Part shown: positions 9,190-17,333 of the stretch, piece after piece | How positions within the stretch are numbered: position 1 is the stretch's first letter | Layout of the letters: each line of letters begins with the position of its first letter | Origin: [Flexibacter] sp. ATCC 35208 | GTDB taxonomy: Bacteria; Bacteroidota; Bacteroidia; Chitinophagales; Chitinophagaceae | Assembly (NCBI RefSeq): GCF_001975825.1 | Contig: NZ_MTKN01000010.1 | Span: forward strand, 1 to 64,000 | Direction of reading: 5' to 3' | DNA length: 64,000 nucleotides | Program-made: the position numbers and the translations under genes | Notes under the pieces: generated by a model | Told to the model about the DNA's origin: nothing | Seen by the model: the letters and a program-made list of their open reading frames with translations, nothing else | Database searches by the model: none

Positions 9190-9441
9190 ATGCCCCGTTC
9201 AATTCGCCTTCGCCCCCAGGAACAGGCTACACAATCCGGTTTCTTTCAAAAAAAGGAGGACCCCTCTTTTTTTAAAGTCAATGAACCGGATGATAAACAT
9301 GAAAAAGAAGCAGATGCTGTAGCGGACAATACCATTCAGCGACTCGCTACTCCTGAAGATAAACAGGAGCCGGCTACCAACGAAGGCCGGATGAAACAGG
9401 ACAAAGATATTCAACGCTGTCCCTGTGAAGAATCTGAATAA
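9190..9441 (+). CDS. Small eCIS leader-only protein (DUF4157-leader-like)
   Basis: The 83-residue product contains SGFFQKKEDPSFF (residues 16-28), the same FF...FF leader as the two proteins at 2706 and 3893, then EPDDKHEKEADAVAD and IQRLATP, which align with VGQPDDIYEKEADSVA and IQRMATP just ahead of the DUF4157 domain of the 1361-residue toxin. It ends with IQRCPCEESE. No catalytic domain follows. It could be a remnant of a larger cargo gene, or a deliberate short protein such as an adaptor or tube plug. It lies 10 bases after the ParA gene and 18 bases before the AAA+ gene, in the same direction. Confidence 0.7.
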   Translation: MPRSIRLRPQEQATQSGFFQKKEDPSFFKVNEPDDKHEKEADAVADNTIQRLATPEDKQEPATNEGRMKQDKDIQRCPCEESE

Positions 9442-9459
9442 CATTTTACAATAAAGAAC

Positions 9460-10776
9460 ATGCAGGTATTACAGGCGTACGCCAAAGTTTTGTCAGGATT
9501 AATCAGTCATCGCATGCAAACGCCTGAAGCTGATCTGGTCATTAACGTTCCAATTGATATGGATCAGGAGGATCCATTCCTACAATTTATCAAAGCACAT
9601 TCATTAACTACCTATGAACAGTTATTACTCTTCATGGCCCTCATCCCCCATTTACAACCCGACTACTTCGATACCGAAATACAGAAATATCTTCCGGGCA
9701 AAGGCGACTTTCCACAAATAGGCGGTACCCGCAGTAAACAAAGCAGGGGCTTTCTGCCCACAGGAGAAACAGCACTGTTCTTACTAGGTGGCAATGACTG
9801 GGGTACACGTATTGAAATACAACAGATCTTCTGGCCAGATCACTTCTTCAGCCGTTCAAAAGTACTCTGGCTGGAAGAGATGCCGGGGGGTGAACCCACG
9901 ATGAGCGGACGATTGCTTTTATCGCAGGATCATATCAACATCTTTACACATGGCAAACCAGTACCCCCACATTTCAGTAGTAGCTTTCCTGCCAAACCAG
10001 TAACGACTGAATTAACATGGGATGACCTGGTCATCAGCAATGACCTGAGAGCACAGATTGATGAGCTGATAAGCTGGGTCAACCTCAATGCGAAGCTGAT
10101 GAACAGATGGGATATGGAAAAACGCCTGCGCAAAGGATACAGAGCCCTCTTCTATGGGCCACCGGGTACAGGAAAAACATTCACAGCAGGATTGTTAGGG
10201 AAGTATACAGGCAAGGACGTGTATAAAATAGACCTCTCTATGATTGTGTCTAAATACATCGGTGAAACAGAAAAGAATTTAGAATTATTATTCAGCCGTG
10301 CTGAAGACAAAGGATGGATTTTATTCTTTGATGAAGCAGATGCACTCTTTGGAAAACGCACCAATGTGCGGGATGCGCATGACAAATACGCCAACCAGGA
10401 GGTGTCTTATTTATTACAACGTATTGAAGACTATAATGGACTGATCATTCTCGCTACCAATATGAAGAATAATATAGACGATGCATTTATACGTCGTTTC
10501 AATGCGATCTTAAAATTTACTTTCCCCGATGCCAATGAGCGGGCTTTGATATGGCGCAGAACTTTTCCATCTAAATCTACATTTATAGGCGGGGATATTC
10601 CTGATATGGTTAAACGATATGAACTGGCAGGAGGCAGTATCCTGAATGTAGTGCACTATGCCTGTCTGAAGGCAATTGAGAAACATACGGATGATAAGGA
10701 AGAACTGGAAATTTATGTCAATGATGTACTGGACGGCATCAAGCGGGAATTTGTAAAAGAAGGCAAGCCCTTCTGA
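9460..10776 (+). CDS. AAA+ ATPase of contractile injection system
   Basis: The 438-residue protein has a variable N-terminal half and a C-terminal AAA+ module: Walker A GPPGTGKT (233-240), pore-loop-like region KYIGETEKN, Walker B ILFFDEADALF (D291-E292), sensor 1 ILATNMKNN and arginine-finger region DDAFIRRF. AAA+ ATPases of this FtsH/CDC48-like type are a conserved component of eCIS loci (Afp15 type), where they are needed for assembly or remodelling of the particle. It is the last gene of the eCIS block seen here; the next gene is an unrelated lipoprotein with its own possible promoter. Confidence 0.9.
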   Translation: MQVLQAYAKVLSGLISHRMQTPEADLVINVPIDMDQEDPFLQFIKAHSLTTYEQLLLFMALIPHLQPDYFDTEIQKYLPGKGDFPQIGGTRSKQSRGFLPTGETALFLLGGNDWGTRIEIQQIFWPDHFFSRSKVLWLEEMPGGEPTMSGRLLLSQDHINIFTHGKPVPPHFSSSFPAKPVTTELTWDDLVISNDLRAQIDELISWVNLNAKLMNRWDMEKRLRKGYRALFYGPPGTGKTFTAGLLGKYTGKDVYKIDLSMIVSKYIGETEKNLELLFSRAEDKGWILFFDEADALFGKRTNVRDAHDKYANQEVSYLLQRIEDYNGLIILATNMKNNIDDAFIRRFNAILKFTFPDANERALIWRRTFPSKSTFIGGDIPDMVKRYELAGGSILNVVHYACLKAIEKHTDDKEELEIYVNDVLDGIKREFVKEGKPF

Positions 10777-10791
10777 TAATGAAAAATTATA

Positions 10792-10799
10792 TATATTTG
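10792..10799 (+). promoter_or_regulatory. Possible -7 element for the lipoprotein gene
   Basis: TATATTTG matches the Bacteroidota -7 consensus TAnnTTTG and would start transcription about 75 bases before the ATG at 10881. No TTTG lies 19-21 bases upstream, so support is partial. Confidence 0.3.
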
Positions 10800-10880
10800 C
10801 CCATTGTTTGTGAAAGAGGACAATATACCACATTAACTACCAGTACTTTATTGAATTTGTTTAACCAAAAACACCCTTAC

Positions 10881-11834
10881 ATGAGAACATTTATCTGTTC
10901 ATTCCTTGTCATTGCTATGTTCGTTAGTAGCACATCCTGTAACAATACCAGCGGCAAGAAACCCGGCGCTTCCGAATACAGCGAAAACTCAGCTGAATCA
11001 GCCAGCCACATTATTGAATACACGAACCTGATCGTTGATATGTCGAACAAACATAACAGCTACCTGGAAGATGTTGTAAACAATACCACCAAACTGGAAG
11101 AAGCACTGAAGCATCCTAATGACCACTATCGTTTTATCACGATCAATAAGCCATTCTCTGCACCGGATTTCCATCAATTCAATCAGAAAGTCAAAATCGA
11201 CGAACCTGTAAAAGAACTTAGTTCTCCCGACAAAAAGTTCTTCAAAGACAGCATTACGAAGTACCAGGGGCTTTTTGCCACTATGCAGGCGACTAACAAC
11301 CGTATGCACGAGTACATCACTGCAGAAGATTACAAAGACGATAAAGGTTCGAAAGGATACGCTATCATCGATACGCTCCGTGGCCAGATCGCTCAATTAT
11401 ATAGTCTGAAAAGCGCTATTGTAAAGAAAGTTGAAGTAGTAGCTGACGCAAGCGAACAAATTATTCTGAAGGATAGTCCGCTGAAAGAATACATCATCGC
11501 GATGAAAAAGGATATGGGCAATATCCGTTCCTTCATCGATCTGCTGGGTAGTGAGGAAAAATATGCTGGTATCGAAGCGAAAGCCAAAGCCCAGTATGAT
11601 TCACTGGAAAAAGCACAGGCTGAACATGCACAGATCAATATCGACAATGCGAAGAAAGCAAACGAAGATCATAGCTTTAATACTTTCTACGATGATTTCC
11701 ATAAACTACTGCTGAATGCCAGAAAACGCATGCGTGATGCTGGTGAAAAGGGTCACTTTGAGAGTTATGACCTGGAATCACTGGATAGCGATTACGATTC
11801 ACTGGTAAGAGATTATAATAATTTCAATAGTTAA
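10881..11834 (+). CDS. Lipoprotein, DUF3829-like
   Basis: I choose the ATG at 10881 because it begins a clear lipoprotein signal peptide (MRTFICSFLVIAMF, lipobox SSTSC with Cys at residue 19); the frame is open further upstream but that extension is not signal-like. The mature part is almost entirely helical and hydrophilic, with EYTNLIVDMSNKHNSYL near the start and ITAEDYKDDKGSKGY in the middle, resembling DUF3829 lipoproteins. Function unknown; it should sit in a membrane facing the periplasm or surface. It probably belongs to a separate transcript from the eCIS block. Confidence 0.75.
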   Translation: MRTFICSFLVIAMFVSSTSCNNTSGKKPGASEYSENSAESASHIIEYTNLIVDMSNKHNSYLEDVVNNTTKLEEALKHPNDHYRFITINKPFSAPDFHQFNQKVKIDEPVKELSSPDKKFFKDSITKYQGLFATMQATNNRMHEYITAEDYKDDKGSKGYAIIDTLRGQIAQLYSLKSAIVKKVEVVADASEQIILKDSPLKEYIIAMKKDMGNIRSFIDLLGSEEKYAGIEAKAKAQYDSLEKAQAEHAQINIDNAKKANEDHSFNTFYDDFHKLLLNARKRMRDAGEKGHFESYDLESLDSDYDSLVRDYNNFNS

Positions 11835-11894
11835 GAAATAAAAACATTCATGAAAGAGGGAATTCACCAGCGAAGATGAAGACCATTTTCAGAT

Positions 11895-11928
11895 AAAACG
11901 GGCTTGCCTCACACGGCAAGCCCGTTTT
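11895..11928. terminator. Bidirectional terminator between convergent lipoprotein and rtcB genes
   Basis: A 14-bp perfect stem (aaaacgggcttgcc and its complement) encloses the loop tcacac; A-run on one side and T-run on the other allow use from both strands. It sits between two convergent stops. Confidence 0.9.
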
Positions 11929-11930
11929 AT

Positions 11931-13346
11931 TTAGTCTTCTCTACTTCCATCATCCGCCATTCTCACAATTCGAGGCGAGAACTTCGCCACCACATCTACC
12001 AACGCTTCCTGTGCCGCCATCACTGTATGGATGTCCTTATACGCCATTGGCGCTTCGTCCAGACCTGCACCGATCAATGTCACATTGTTAGCTGCCAGTA
12101 CCGCTACCATATCTACTTTCGAAATCTCTTTTTCCGCTCTGGTACGGCTCAATTGTCTACCCGCACCGTGAGATGCTGAGTTAATCGCCGCTTCTTCTCC
12201 CTTACCACGTACCAGGAATCCAGGCGTAGCCATAGAACCAGGAATGATACCCATCACACCTTTACCTGCGGGCGTTGCTCCCTTTCTATGCACGATTACT
12301 TCTTCACCATTCAATTGTTCCTTCCACGCAAAGTTATGGTGGTTCTCTACGGTTGCCAGCAACTGGCCACCTACCAGGGCTGCAACTTTACGGTGTATTA
12401 CCTCGTGACATGCTGCCGCATAATCACCGGCCAGGTTCATCGCCATCCAGTATTCCTGACCTTCTGCCGTATTCATATCCAACCATGCCAGGTTAGCTGC
12501 TTCTTTTGGCAGTTTACACAGGTCCTTGGCCAGTCTGGTATAATAACCGGCTACTGTCGCACCAAAACCACGGGAACCGGAGTGTGATAACAGCGCCAGG
12601 TATTTACCTGCATTTATATTCAGTGCTTCGTCTCTCTGCGCAAATTCAATCACACCAAATTCCACGAAGTGGTTACCGCCACCTGATGTTCCCAGTTGTG
12701 ACCAGGCTTTATCTTTCAGTTGTTTTACAAACGGTGTCATATTAAATGCATCGTTATCCAGTACGGCGTGTTCTGCACGATATTTACCGTGGAAACTTTG
12801 TCCTGCACCAAATTTTGTTTCATCCAGCAGGATCTTTTTCAACTTCGTTTCATCCATGGCAGTATCCGGAATATCATAGATGGACAGCGCCATTCTACAT
12901 CCGATATCTACACCTACACCATAAGGGATCACAGCGCCTTTGGCAGCTAATACACCGCCGATTGGCAGGCCATAGCCCTGATGTGCATCGGGCATCAATG
13001 CACCACCCACCGTTACCGGCAGCCGCATAGCGAAATCCATTTGTTTGATGGCACCCGGATCGATGGCTGCTTCGCCATAGATCTTATAATCAGCAGCTTT
13101 ATCATTGAGGGATATAGTGGTATCTACAGGGGCGGAGGCTTCTTCAATCATTTTAGTCGCAAGGTCTTCCAACACCGGATGGTCCAGGTACATTTCTGGT
13201 GCAGATCGCAGGTTACTCATCAATGCAATAAGGCTTGTATGGTCCATATCGCTTAAATGCGCTTCGATTACGGCCAGCGCTTCACCTACTATTTTACCTT
13301 GTTTAAAACCTGCTGCAATTAGATCAGCTCCATTAATCTTGTTCAT
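11931..13346 (-). CDS. rtcB: RtcB family RNA-splicing ligase
   Basis: The 471-residue protein has all the hallmarks of RtcB: MPDAHQGYGLPIGG (D120, H122), GVGVDIGCRMA (D147, C150, metal ligands), GTSGGGNHFVEF, SHSGSRGFG, VENHHNFAW and ASHGAGRQLSR, whose H393 is the expected guanylylated histidine. RtcB joins 2',3'-cyclic phosphate RNA ends to 5'-OH ends with GTP and Mn2+, in RNA repair or tRNA splicing. The family is usually 400-480 residues, so the gene is full length. It stands alone: no RtcA, archease or RtcR gene is adjacent. The - strand upstream region has TAGGTTTG (complement at 13390-13397), a possible -7 element. Confidence 0.95.
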   Translation of the reverse strand: MNKINGADLIAAGFKQGKIVGEALAVIEAHLSDMDHTSLIALMSNLRSAPEMYLDHPVLEDLATKMIEEASAPVDTTISLNDKAADYKIYGEAAIDPGAIKQMDFAMRLPVTVGGALMPDAHQGYGLPIGGVLAAKGAVIPYGVGVDIGCRMALSIYDIPDTAMDETKLKKILLDETKFGAGQSFHGKYRAEHAVLDNDAFNMTPFVKQLKDKAWSQLGTSGGGNHFVEFGVIEFAQRDEALNINAGKYLALLSHSGSRGFGATVAGYYTRLAKDLCKLPKEAANLAWLDMNTAEGQEYWMAMNLAGDYAAACHEVIHRKVAALVGGQLLATVENHHNFAWKEQLNGEEVIVHRKGATPAGKGVMGIIPGSMATPGFLVRGKGEEAAINSASHGAGRQLSRTRAEKEISKVDMVAVLAANNVTLIGAGLDEAPMAYKDIHTVMAAQEALVDVVAKFSPRIVRMADDGSRED

Positions 13347-13480
13347 ACATTGATCAATTTAGTATAATTGAATTGATGATACAAATATTCAAACCTATGT
13401 GCGCAAGGTTAGTGCGTAGTTAAAAAAAACTTTCTGGCACCATACATGTTATATATCCTTATAGAAAACCTTTATATATA

Positions 13481-13499
13481 TACAGCTGAGACAGCTGTA
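13481..13499. repeat. Inverted repeat in the leader of the DUF6799-like gene
   Basis: tacagct and agctgta, 7 bp each, flank gagac about 35 bases before the ATG at 13533. It may be an operator or an mRNA hairpin; nothing else supports either role. Confidence 0.4.
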
Positions 13500-13532
13500 G
13501 TTTCAAACCTGTAATCTCAAAAAAATCTAACA

Positions 13533-13883
13533 ATGAAAAAACTACTAATTTTTTCCGCCTCTCTGCTGTTAATAACAGCCAGTGCTACATCTGCACAAAC
13601 TCCCATGACTGATACTGCCATGCATCACCATAATGGTATGCACAAGATGAAAGACTGTGTAGTCATGAAAGGAGGCAAAGTATGGGTAATGAAAGGTGGT
13701 CAGAAGTCAGAAATGACAAAGACCATGACCATGACTGATGGTACGATGGTAATGGCAGACGGTACTGTTAAAAATAAAGATGGTAAAACGTGGATGCTGA
13801 AAGATGGGGAGATGATAGATATGAACGGTAAAGTGATGATGAAGGATAAAATGAAAAAGGCCAAATCAGACGGTATGAAATAG
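13533..13883 (+). CDS. Small secreted DUF6799-like protein
   Basis: The 116-residue product has a signal peptide (MKKLLIFSASLLLITASATSAQ, cleavage after residue about 22). The mature part is very rich in Met, Lys, Gly and Asp and repeats short strands of the form V(W)VMKGG, MTMTDGTMVMADGTV and TWMLKDGEMIDMNGKVMM, which is how DUF6799 proteins look. His and Met clusters near residues 30-42 (MHHHNGMHKM) could bind copper or another metal, but that is a guess. A strong terminator follows, so it is probably monocistronic. Confidence 0.75.
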   Translation: MKKLLIFSASLLLITASATSAQTPMTDTAMHHHNGMHKMKDCVVMKGGKVWVMKGGQKSEMTKTMTMTDGTMVMADGTVKNKDGKTWMLKDGEMIDMNGKVMMKDKMKKAKSDGMK

Positions 13884-13902
13884 TACCATGATAGTTAAAA
13901 GG

Positions 13903-13929
13903 AAAGGGCAGCCACTACCGCTGCCCTTT
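13903..13929 (+). terminator. Rho-independent terminator after the DUF6799-like gene
   Basis: A 9-bp stem aaagggcag / ctgcccttt is followed by a T-rich run (ttttttcttttctttt). Confidence 0.9.
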
Positions 13930-13947
13930 TTTCTTTTCTTTTATTGA

Positions 13948-14122
13948 TTAGTCGATGAACAACTGTGTAACTGCGGCTGCATCTTTCGCCCATACCGTAG
14001 TATAGGCTTCATCAGATGCCTTCTTCATCTACAGGTTGATGTGTAAAAGGGCGTTTTAATGTGGGTATGTATAGGGCCTGTTGGCGTAAGGAAACTTTCA
14101 ACAATGCTTTTAGCTGTTCCAT
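13948..14122 (-). pseudogene. Possible frameshifted remnant of a small DUF4440/SnoaL-like gene
   Basis: On the - strand an ATG at 14122 opens a 36-codon frame (MEQLKALLKVSLRQQ..., stop 14012-14014); a shifted frame continues as KKASDEAYTTVWAKDAAAV...QLFID and stops at 13948-13950. The second piece resembles the first helix of DUF4440/SnoaL-like proteins (DEAY..WAK.DAAAVTQLF), but the rest of such a domain is absent because the neighbouring gene's terminator follows. This looks like a truncated, shifted remnant; chance similarity is possible. Confidence 0.3.
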
Positions 14123-14466
14123 GCTGATTTGTATTAAAAAGAAAGGTCCGGAATTTTGTAACTGTTATCAGATTAGAAGTAAGTTACAATTGACCAGGAC
14201 CAAATATCTAACGATACAAAGATGTCACCACAAGTGCGCAATTTTTCTGCGCAGACAGAATTAATCTTACCAAAGGTAATAAATAATTTTATTTATTATA
14301 TATAATATTTTGAAAAGTGAGTATAAAGTTGTCTATCTCCTAATCAATTATTTTTCTTATATTGCTTAACACAGTATTAAGACACAAGACACAATAGCCT
14401 GGACAATCAGCACATTTTCTCCTGTTTTCCCACTACCTCCATGTACCTTATTTAAACCCATCAACT

Positions 14467-15105
14467 ATGAGTAAACTTTATGTACAGTATGGCTGTGGCA
14501 TGTCATCACCCCAGGGCTGGAAGAACTTTGACGCCTCTCCTACGCTCCGTCTGCAGCAATTACCTCTTATAGGGAATTTGCTTAAACAACGCATGCATAT
14601 TGCTTTCCCCGACAATGTGCTACAAGGGGACATCATCAGAGGTTTACCTGGCATCGCCGACAACTCTGCTGATGGTGCATATTGTTCGCACGTGTTGGAA
14701 CACCTTACGTACGAAGATTTCCTCATTGCTGTGCGCAACACCTACCGGATACTGAAACCCGGCGGTATCTTCCGCTGTGTAGTACCCGACCTGGAAAAAG
14801 CAGCCCGCGAATATGTGGAAGACCTTACGAATCATGACCAGGAGGCCAACGCAAAATTCCTGCAAAAAACACGGTTAGGAAAAACGCATCGTCGCAGGGG
14901 TATTAAAGGACTGTTGCAAAATACATATGGCAACAGTGACCACCTGTTTATGTGGGACACTTTATCGTTATCCAATGAACTGTACAGGGCAGGCTTCAGT
15001 TATGTACGTCCTGCCACATTTAATGATAGTGAAGATGAAATGTTTAAACTTGTGGAAAGTGAAGGACGGTTTAACAATGCTGTTGCACTTGAAGCGCGTA
15101 AATGA
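14467..15105 (+). CDS. SAM-dependent methyltransferase (Methyltransf_11 type), paralogue 1
   Basis: The 212-residue protein begins YVQYGCGMSSPQGWKNFDASP (motif I variant with GCG), has YCSHVLEHLTYED (motif II/post II) and RILKPGGIFRCVVPDLE (motif III), the usual order for class I methyltransferases acting on small molecules or glycans. It is about two-thirds identical by eye to the protein at 23786. It sits at the left border of the exopolysaccharide cluster with its own terminator, so it may be transcribed separately. The methyl acceptor is probably a sugar or glycolipid; inferred only from context. Confidence 0.82.
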   Translation: MSKLYVQYGCGMSSPQGWKNFDASPTLRLQQLPLIGNLLKQRMHIAFPDNVLQGDIIRGLPGIADNSADGAYCSHVLEHLTYEDFLIAVRNTYRILKPGGIFRCVVPDLEKAAREYVEDLTNHDQEANAKFLQKTRLGKTHRRRGIKGLLQNTYGNSDHLFMWDTLSLSNELYRAGFSYVRPATFNDSEDEMFKLVESEGRFNNAVALEARK

Positions 15106-15112
15106 AAATAAA

Positions 15113-15144
15113 AGAGCGTGTATCAAAAGTAAGATACACGCTCT
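15113..15144. terminator. Terminator after methyltransferase paralogue 1
   Basis: A 12-bp perfect stem agagcgtgtatc / gatacacgctct with an 8-base loop lies 8 bases after the stop. The T-run is weak (attcattc), but the hairpin is strong and may serve both convergent genes. Confidence 0.75.
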
Positions 15145-15228
15145 ATTCATTCGGATACCTGATGGAGCCAGGTTTCCATGTATGTTGTTCTAAGGAGGTT
15201 CATTTATTTTTCATACATCCTGATCGTA

Positions 15229-16029
15229 TTACTTCAGTATAGCTACGATATTCTGAAATGCAAATATTTCAAATGCGGCTACATTATAGTGTCCCAATGG
15301 CATCAAACCATCAGGCAGCATGCGATAAAATGAATAATCAGGCAGCAGGTCAATAAAGTCTTTAAAGAAAGTGCGGGATATTACATTCATTTCGTTGAAC
15401 TCAATCTGGATTACTTTTACCTTTCTTCCTTGTATTGTATGCATTGCACCCCTCAGCACATTCAGCTCATGACCCTCTGTATCTATCTTTAACAACGCTA
15501 CTTCGCTGATATTGCGCTCTGCGACAAATTCATCAATGGTGGTAATATCAATCGGTAATTCTTCTGCCTCACTGTCTCTGAAACCAGTGATCACCTCCTT
15601 GTACATACTGGCATGTTCAGAACCACCATTGCCAGCATAGTCGTAGATGACGGCCTGTGACACTTTGTCTCCCGCACCACGCTTTACAGGTATAAAATGA
15701 TGCGTGGCAGCTGCATCCTGCAATTTGTTGAAAGCCTTTGGATGTGGTTCAAATGCATATATTGGCAGACTTACATTTTGCCTGCGCAACATGATGGAGT
15801 AGTGACCCACATTTGCCCCTATATCGAGTATAGCTCCGTTATCAAAATAATGATACTTCTTCATGTATTTTACAAAGGCCTCTTCTCCACTTACACGATC
15901 ATTTTCATGATTCATGATTCCAATTCCCCGCATACTTAACTTATACATCAGCAAATTGAAACGATACAATGCTTTTCGTGCAAATACAAAAACATACAGA
16001 TCTTTAAATATTGTTGATACAGGATTCAT
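15229..16029 (-). CDS. FkbM family methyltransferase 1
   Basis: The 266-residue protein shows the FkbM arrangement: AILDIGANVGHYSIML (SAM motif I), IYAFEPHPKAFNKL, VALLKIDTEGHELNVLRGA (motif with conserved Asp-Thr-Glu-Gly) and VKVIQIEFNEMN. FkbM enzymes O-methylate hydroxyl groups of polyketides and, in polysaccharide clusters, sugars. The N-terminal 40 residues are basic and partly hydrophobic, which suggests membrane-proximal action. It lies 27 bases downstream of the gene at 16057-16962 on the same strand and divergent from the main cluster. Confidence 0.88.
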   Translation of the reverse strand: MNPVSTIFKDLYVFVFARKALYRFNLLMYKLSMRGIGIMNHENDRVSGEEAFVKYMKKYHYFDNGAILDIGANVGHYSIMLRRQNVSLPIYAFEPHPKAFNKLQDAAATHHFIPVKRGAGDKVSQAVIYDYAGNGGSEHASMYKEVITGFRDSEAEELPIDITTIDEFVAERNISEVALLKIDTEGHELNVLRGAMHTIQGRKVKVIQIEFNEMNVISRTFFKDFIDLLPDYSFYRMLPDGLMPLGHYNVAAFEIFAFQNIVAILK

Positions 16030-16056
16030 TGAGGTTTTATTTTACATTCATTTTAA

Positions 16057-16962
16057 TTAAAGTAATTCTGTTTCTCCTGTTGCCACATTGATCACAGGCA
16101 TTCCTTTTATACACTCGTATCGCTGTGTACCTCTTAAATAATTCAGCTGGCCCTTCTTATTCCTGCTTTCCCTGAATTGAGATTCCACATACCCCTCTTC
16201 TACACTTAGTGCTTTCAACTCACCCAGCCGATCGTTTCTTACAAAATAGGCGTTGTTACCAACAGCATTACATCCCACCAGGCTATATCCTTTCTCCTCT
16301 GCCAGCACATATAATGCTTTTAACGAAGCGCCAAAATACAAGTAGCTATAATGTTCAGCGGATCGTACAAAATCAGGTTTGTAAGGTACTGTCACCGGAC
16401 GGTGCTTCCCAAATACACTATTATACTCTGCTACAACAATCACAGGTTGTACCACTTCAATCGCTTTCCAAACCCAATAGTCATTACCATCTATATCTAC
16501 ACTCAGCAATCCAATCTCTCCATCGATTCCCCTGGAAGAAATGAGATCATTAATATTGTCCCTGGTGATAAAAGCTTCCAATGCCTGCAGATCATGCTGA
16601 TAATAAATGTCATCGGACATTATATAGTCAATTGCCTTCCGCGATCCATCTATGACCAGACCGGACCAGTTATCATGTCTTAATAAAAATCGGGTATTCG
16701 ATTCTACATAATTTTCAACTCCAAACTCGATAAATATTTTCAGAGGAATTTGAACTTTATGAATCAGATATTGTATTATCCCATCGTCCCCTGCCTGACT
16801 AAACACTTTAAATTCAGCATCTGCGATGTTGTCCAAAATTGGTAATGCTTTATTTTGTCTTGCTAACAATGCTCCTAATAACAGAATATCGGTTTGTTGG
16901 GACTTTCTGATGTTATACAAATAATGGTGCATAACATTAAATAACTTTCTAATGCTTTTCAT
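16057..16962 (-). CDS. FkbM-like protein with divergent SAM fold
   Basis: The 301-residue protein has FIEFGVENYVESNTRFLL where FkbM proteins have their glycine-rich SAM motif, and IGLLSVDIDGNDYWVW in the place of the D-x-E-G motif; the order and spacing agree with the FkbM fold but the second Asp-Glu pair is Asp-Gly-Asn. Several Bacteroidota and cyanobacterial glycan clusters carry such proteins, annotated as hypothetical. The C-terminal third (AEEKGYSLVGCNAVGNNAYFV) also resembles FkbM ends. Whether it still transfers methyl groups is open. Likely promoter region lies in the 16963-17282 spacer. Confidence 0.7.
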   Translation of the reverse strand: MKSIRKLFNVMHHYLYNIRKSQQTDILLLGALLARQNKALPILDNIADAEFKVFSQAGDDGIIQYLIHKVQIPLKIFIEFGVENYVESNTRFLLRHDNWSGLVIDGSRKAIDYIMSDDIYYQHDLQALEAFITRDNINDLISSRGIDGEIGLLSVDIDGNDYWVWKAIEVVQPVIVVAEYNSVFGKHRPVTVPYKPDFVRSAEHYSYLYFGASLKALYVLAEEKGYSLVGCNAVGNNAYFVRNDRLGELKALSVEEGYVESQFRESRNKKGQLNYLRGTQRYECIKGMPVINVATGETELL

Positions 16963-17333
16963 CTATTACGGGTCAATTTTTTTTCGAGCTACAGCTAGGA
17001 TTTTTTTCTCCCATAAATACATAAATAATACAAATATTGTTCATTTTTTAATAATTTATAACGTGTATAACTATCGTATTTAGTATTGCACTTGCCCCAT
17101 TTTCCTAACAGTCTTATACTGGAAAAATCTTTACTATAGCATATTATAGCGAACATCCACTGCTCAGGTCACTACGCCAGGGATTTTTTTTCAATTTTGT
17201 GCAAATGATATTTTTGATTTAACTTGCCCTCGTCTGAGAATGCTATAATCAATAAAAAACTGGAAATAACTCCACTCTAATAATGACCAAAAAGTCATTA
17301 AGGTTTTTTATTGTTTTATATTATCACCATTCC
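16963..17333. other. Divergent AT-rich promoter region of the exopolysaccharide cluster
   Basis: No gene is visible in this spacer between the - strand methyltransferase pair and the + strand acyltransferase. It contains the promoter-like TTTT-N19-TATTTTTG at 17186-17216 and long A/T runs. Confidence 0.5.
17186..17216 (+). promoter_or_regulatory. Possible promoter of the exopolysaccharide operon
   Basis: TATTTTTG at 17209-17216 fits TAnnTTTG and is preceded after exactly 19 bases by TTTT (17186-17189), one mismatch to TTTG. It would start transcription near 17222. Confidence 0.4.

Larger units (their letters stand above)
13884..14466. other. Gene-poor 583-bp spacer
   Basis: It contains the terminator at 13903-13929, the decayed - strand fragment at 13948-14122 and an AT-rich stretch with the inverted repeat aataaata/tatttatt around 14278-14297. 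No convincing intact gene was found on either strand. Confidence 0.6.

Noticed and set aside
14061..14264. A 67-codon + strand frame in the spacer
   Set aside because: Cys/Lys-rich random-looking composition, no signal or motif, and it overlaps the - strand remnant with better family similarity.
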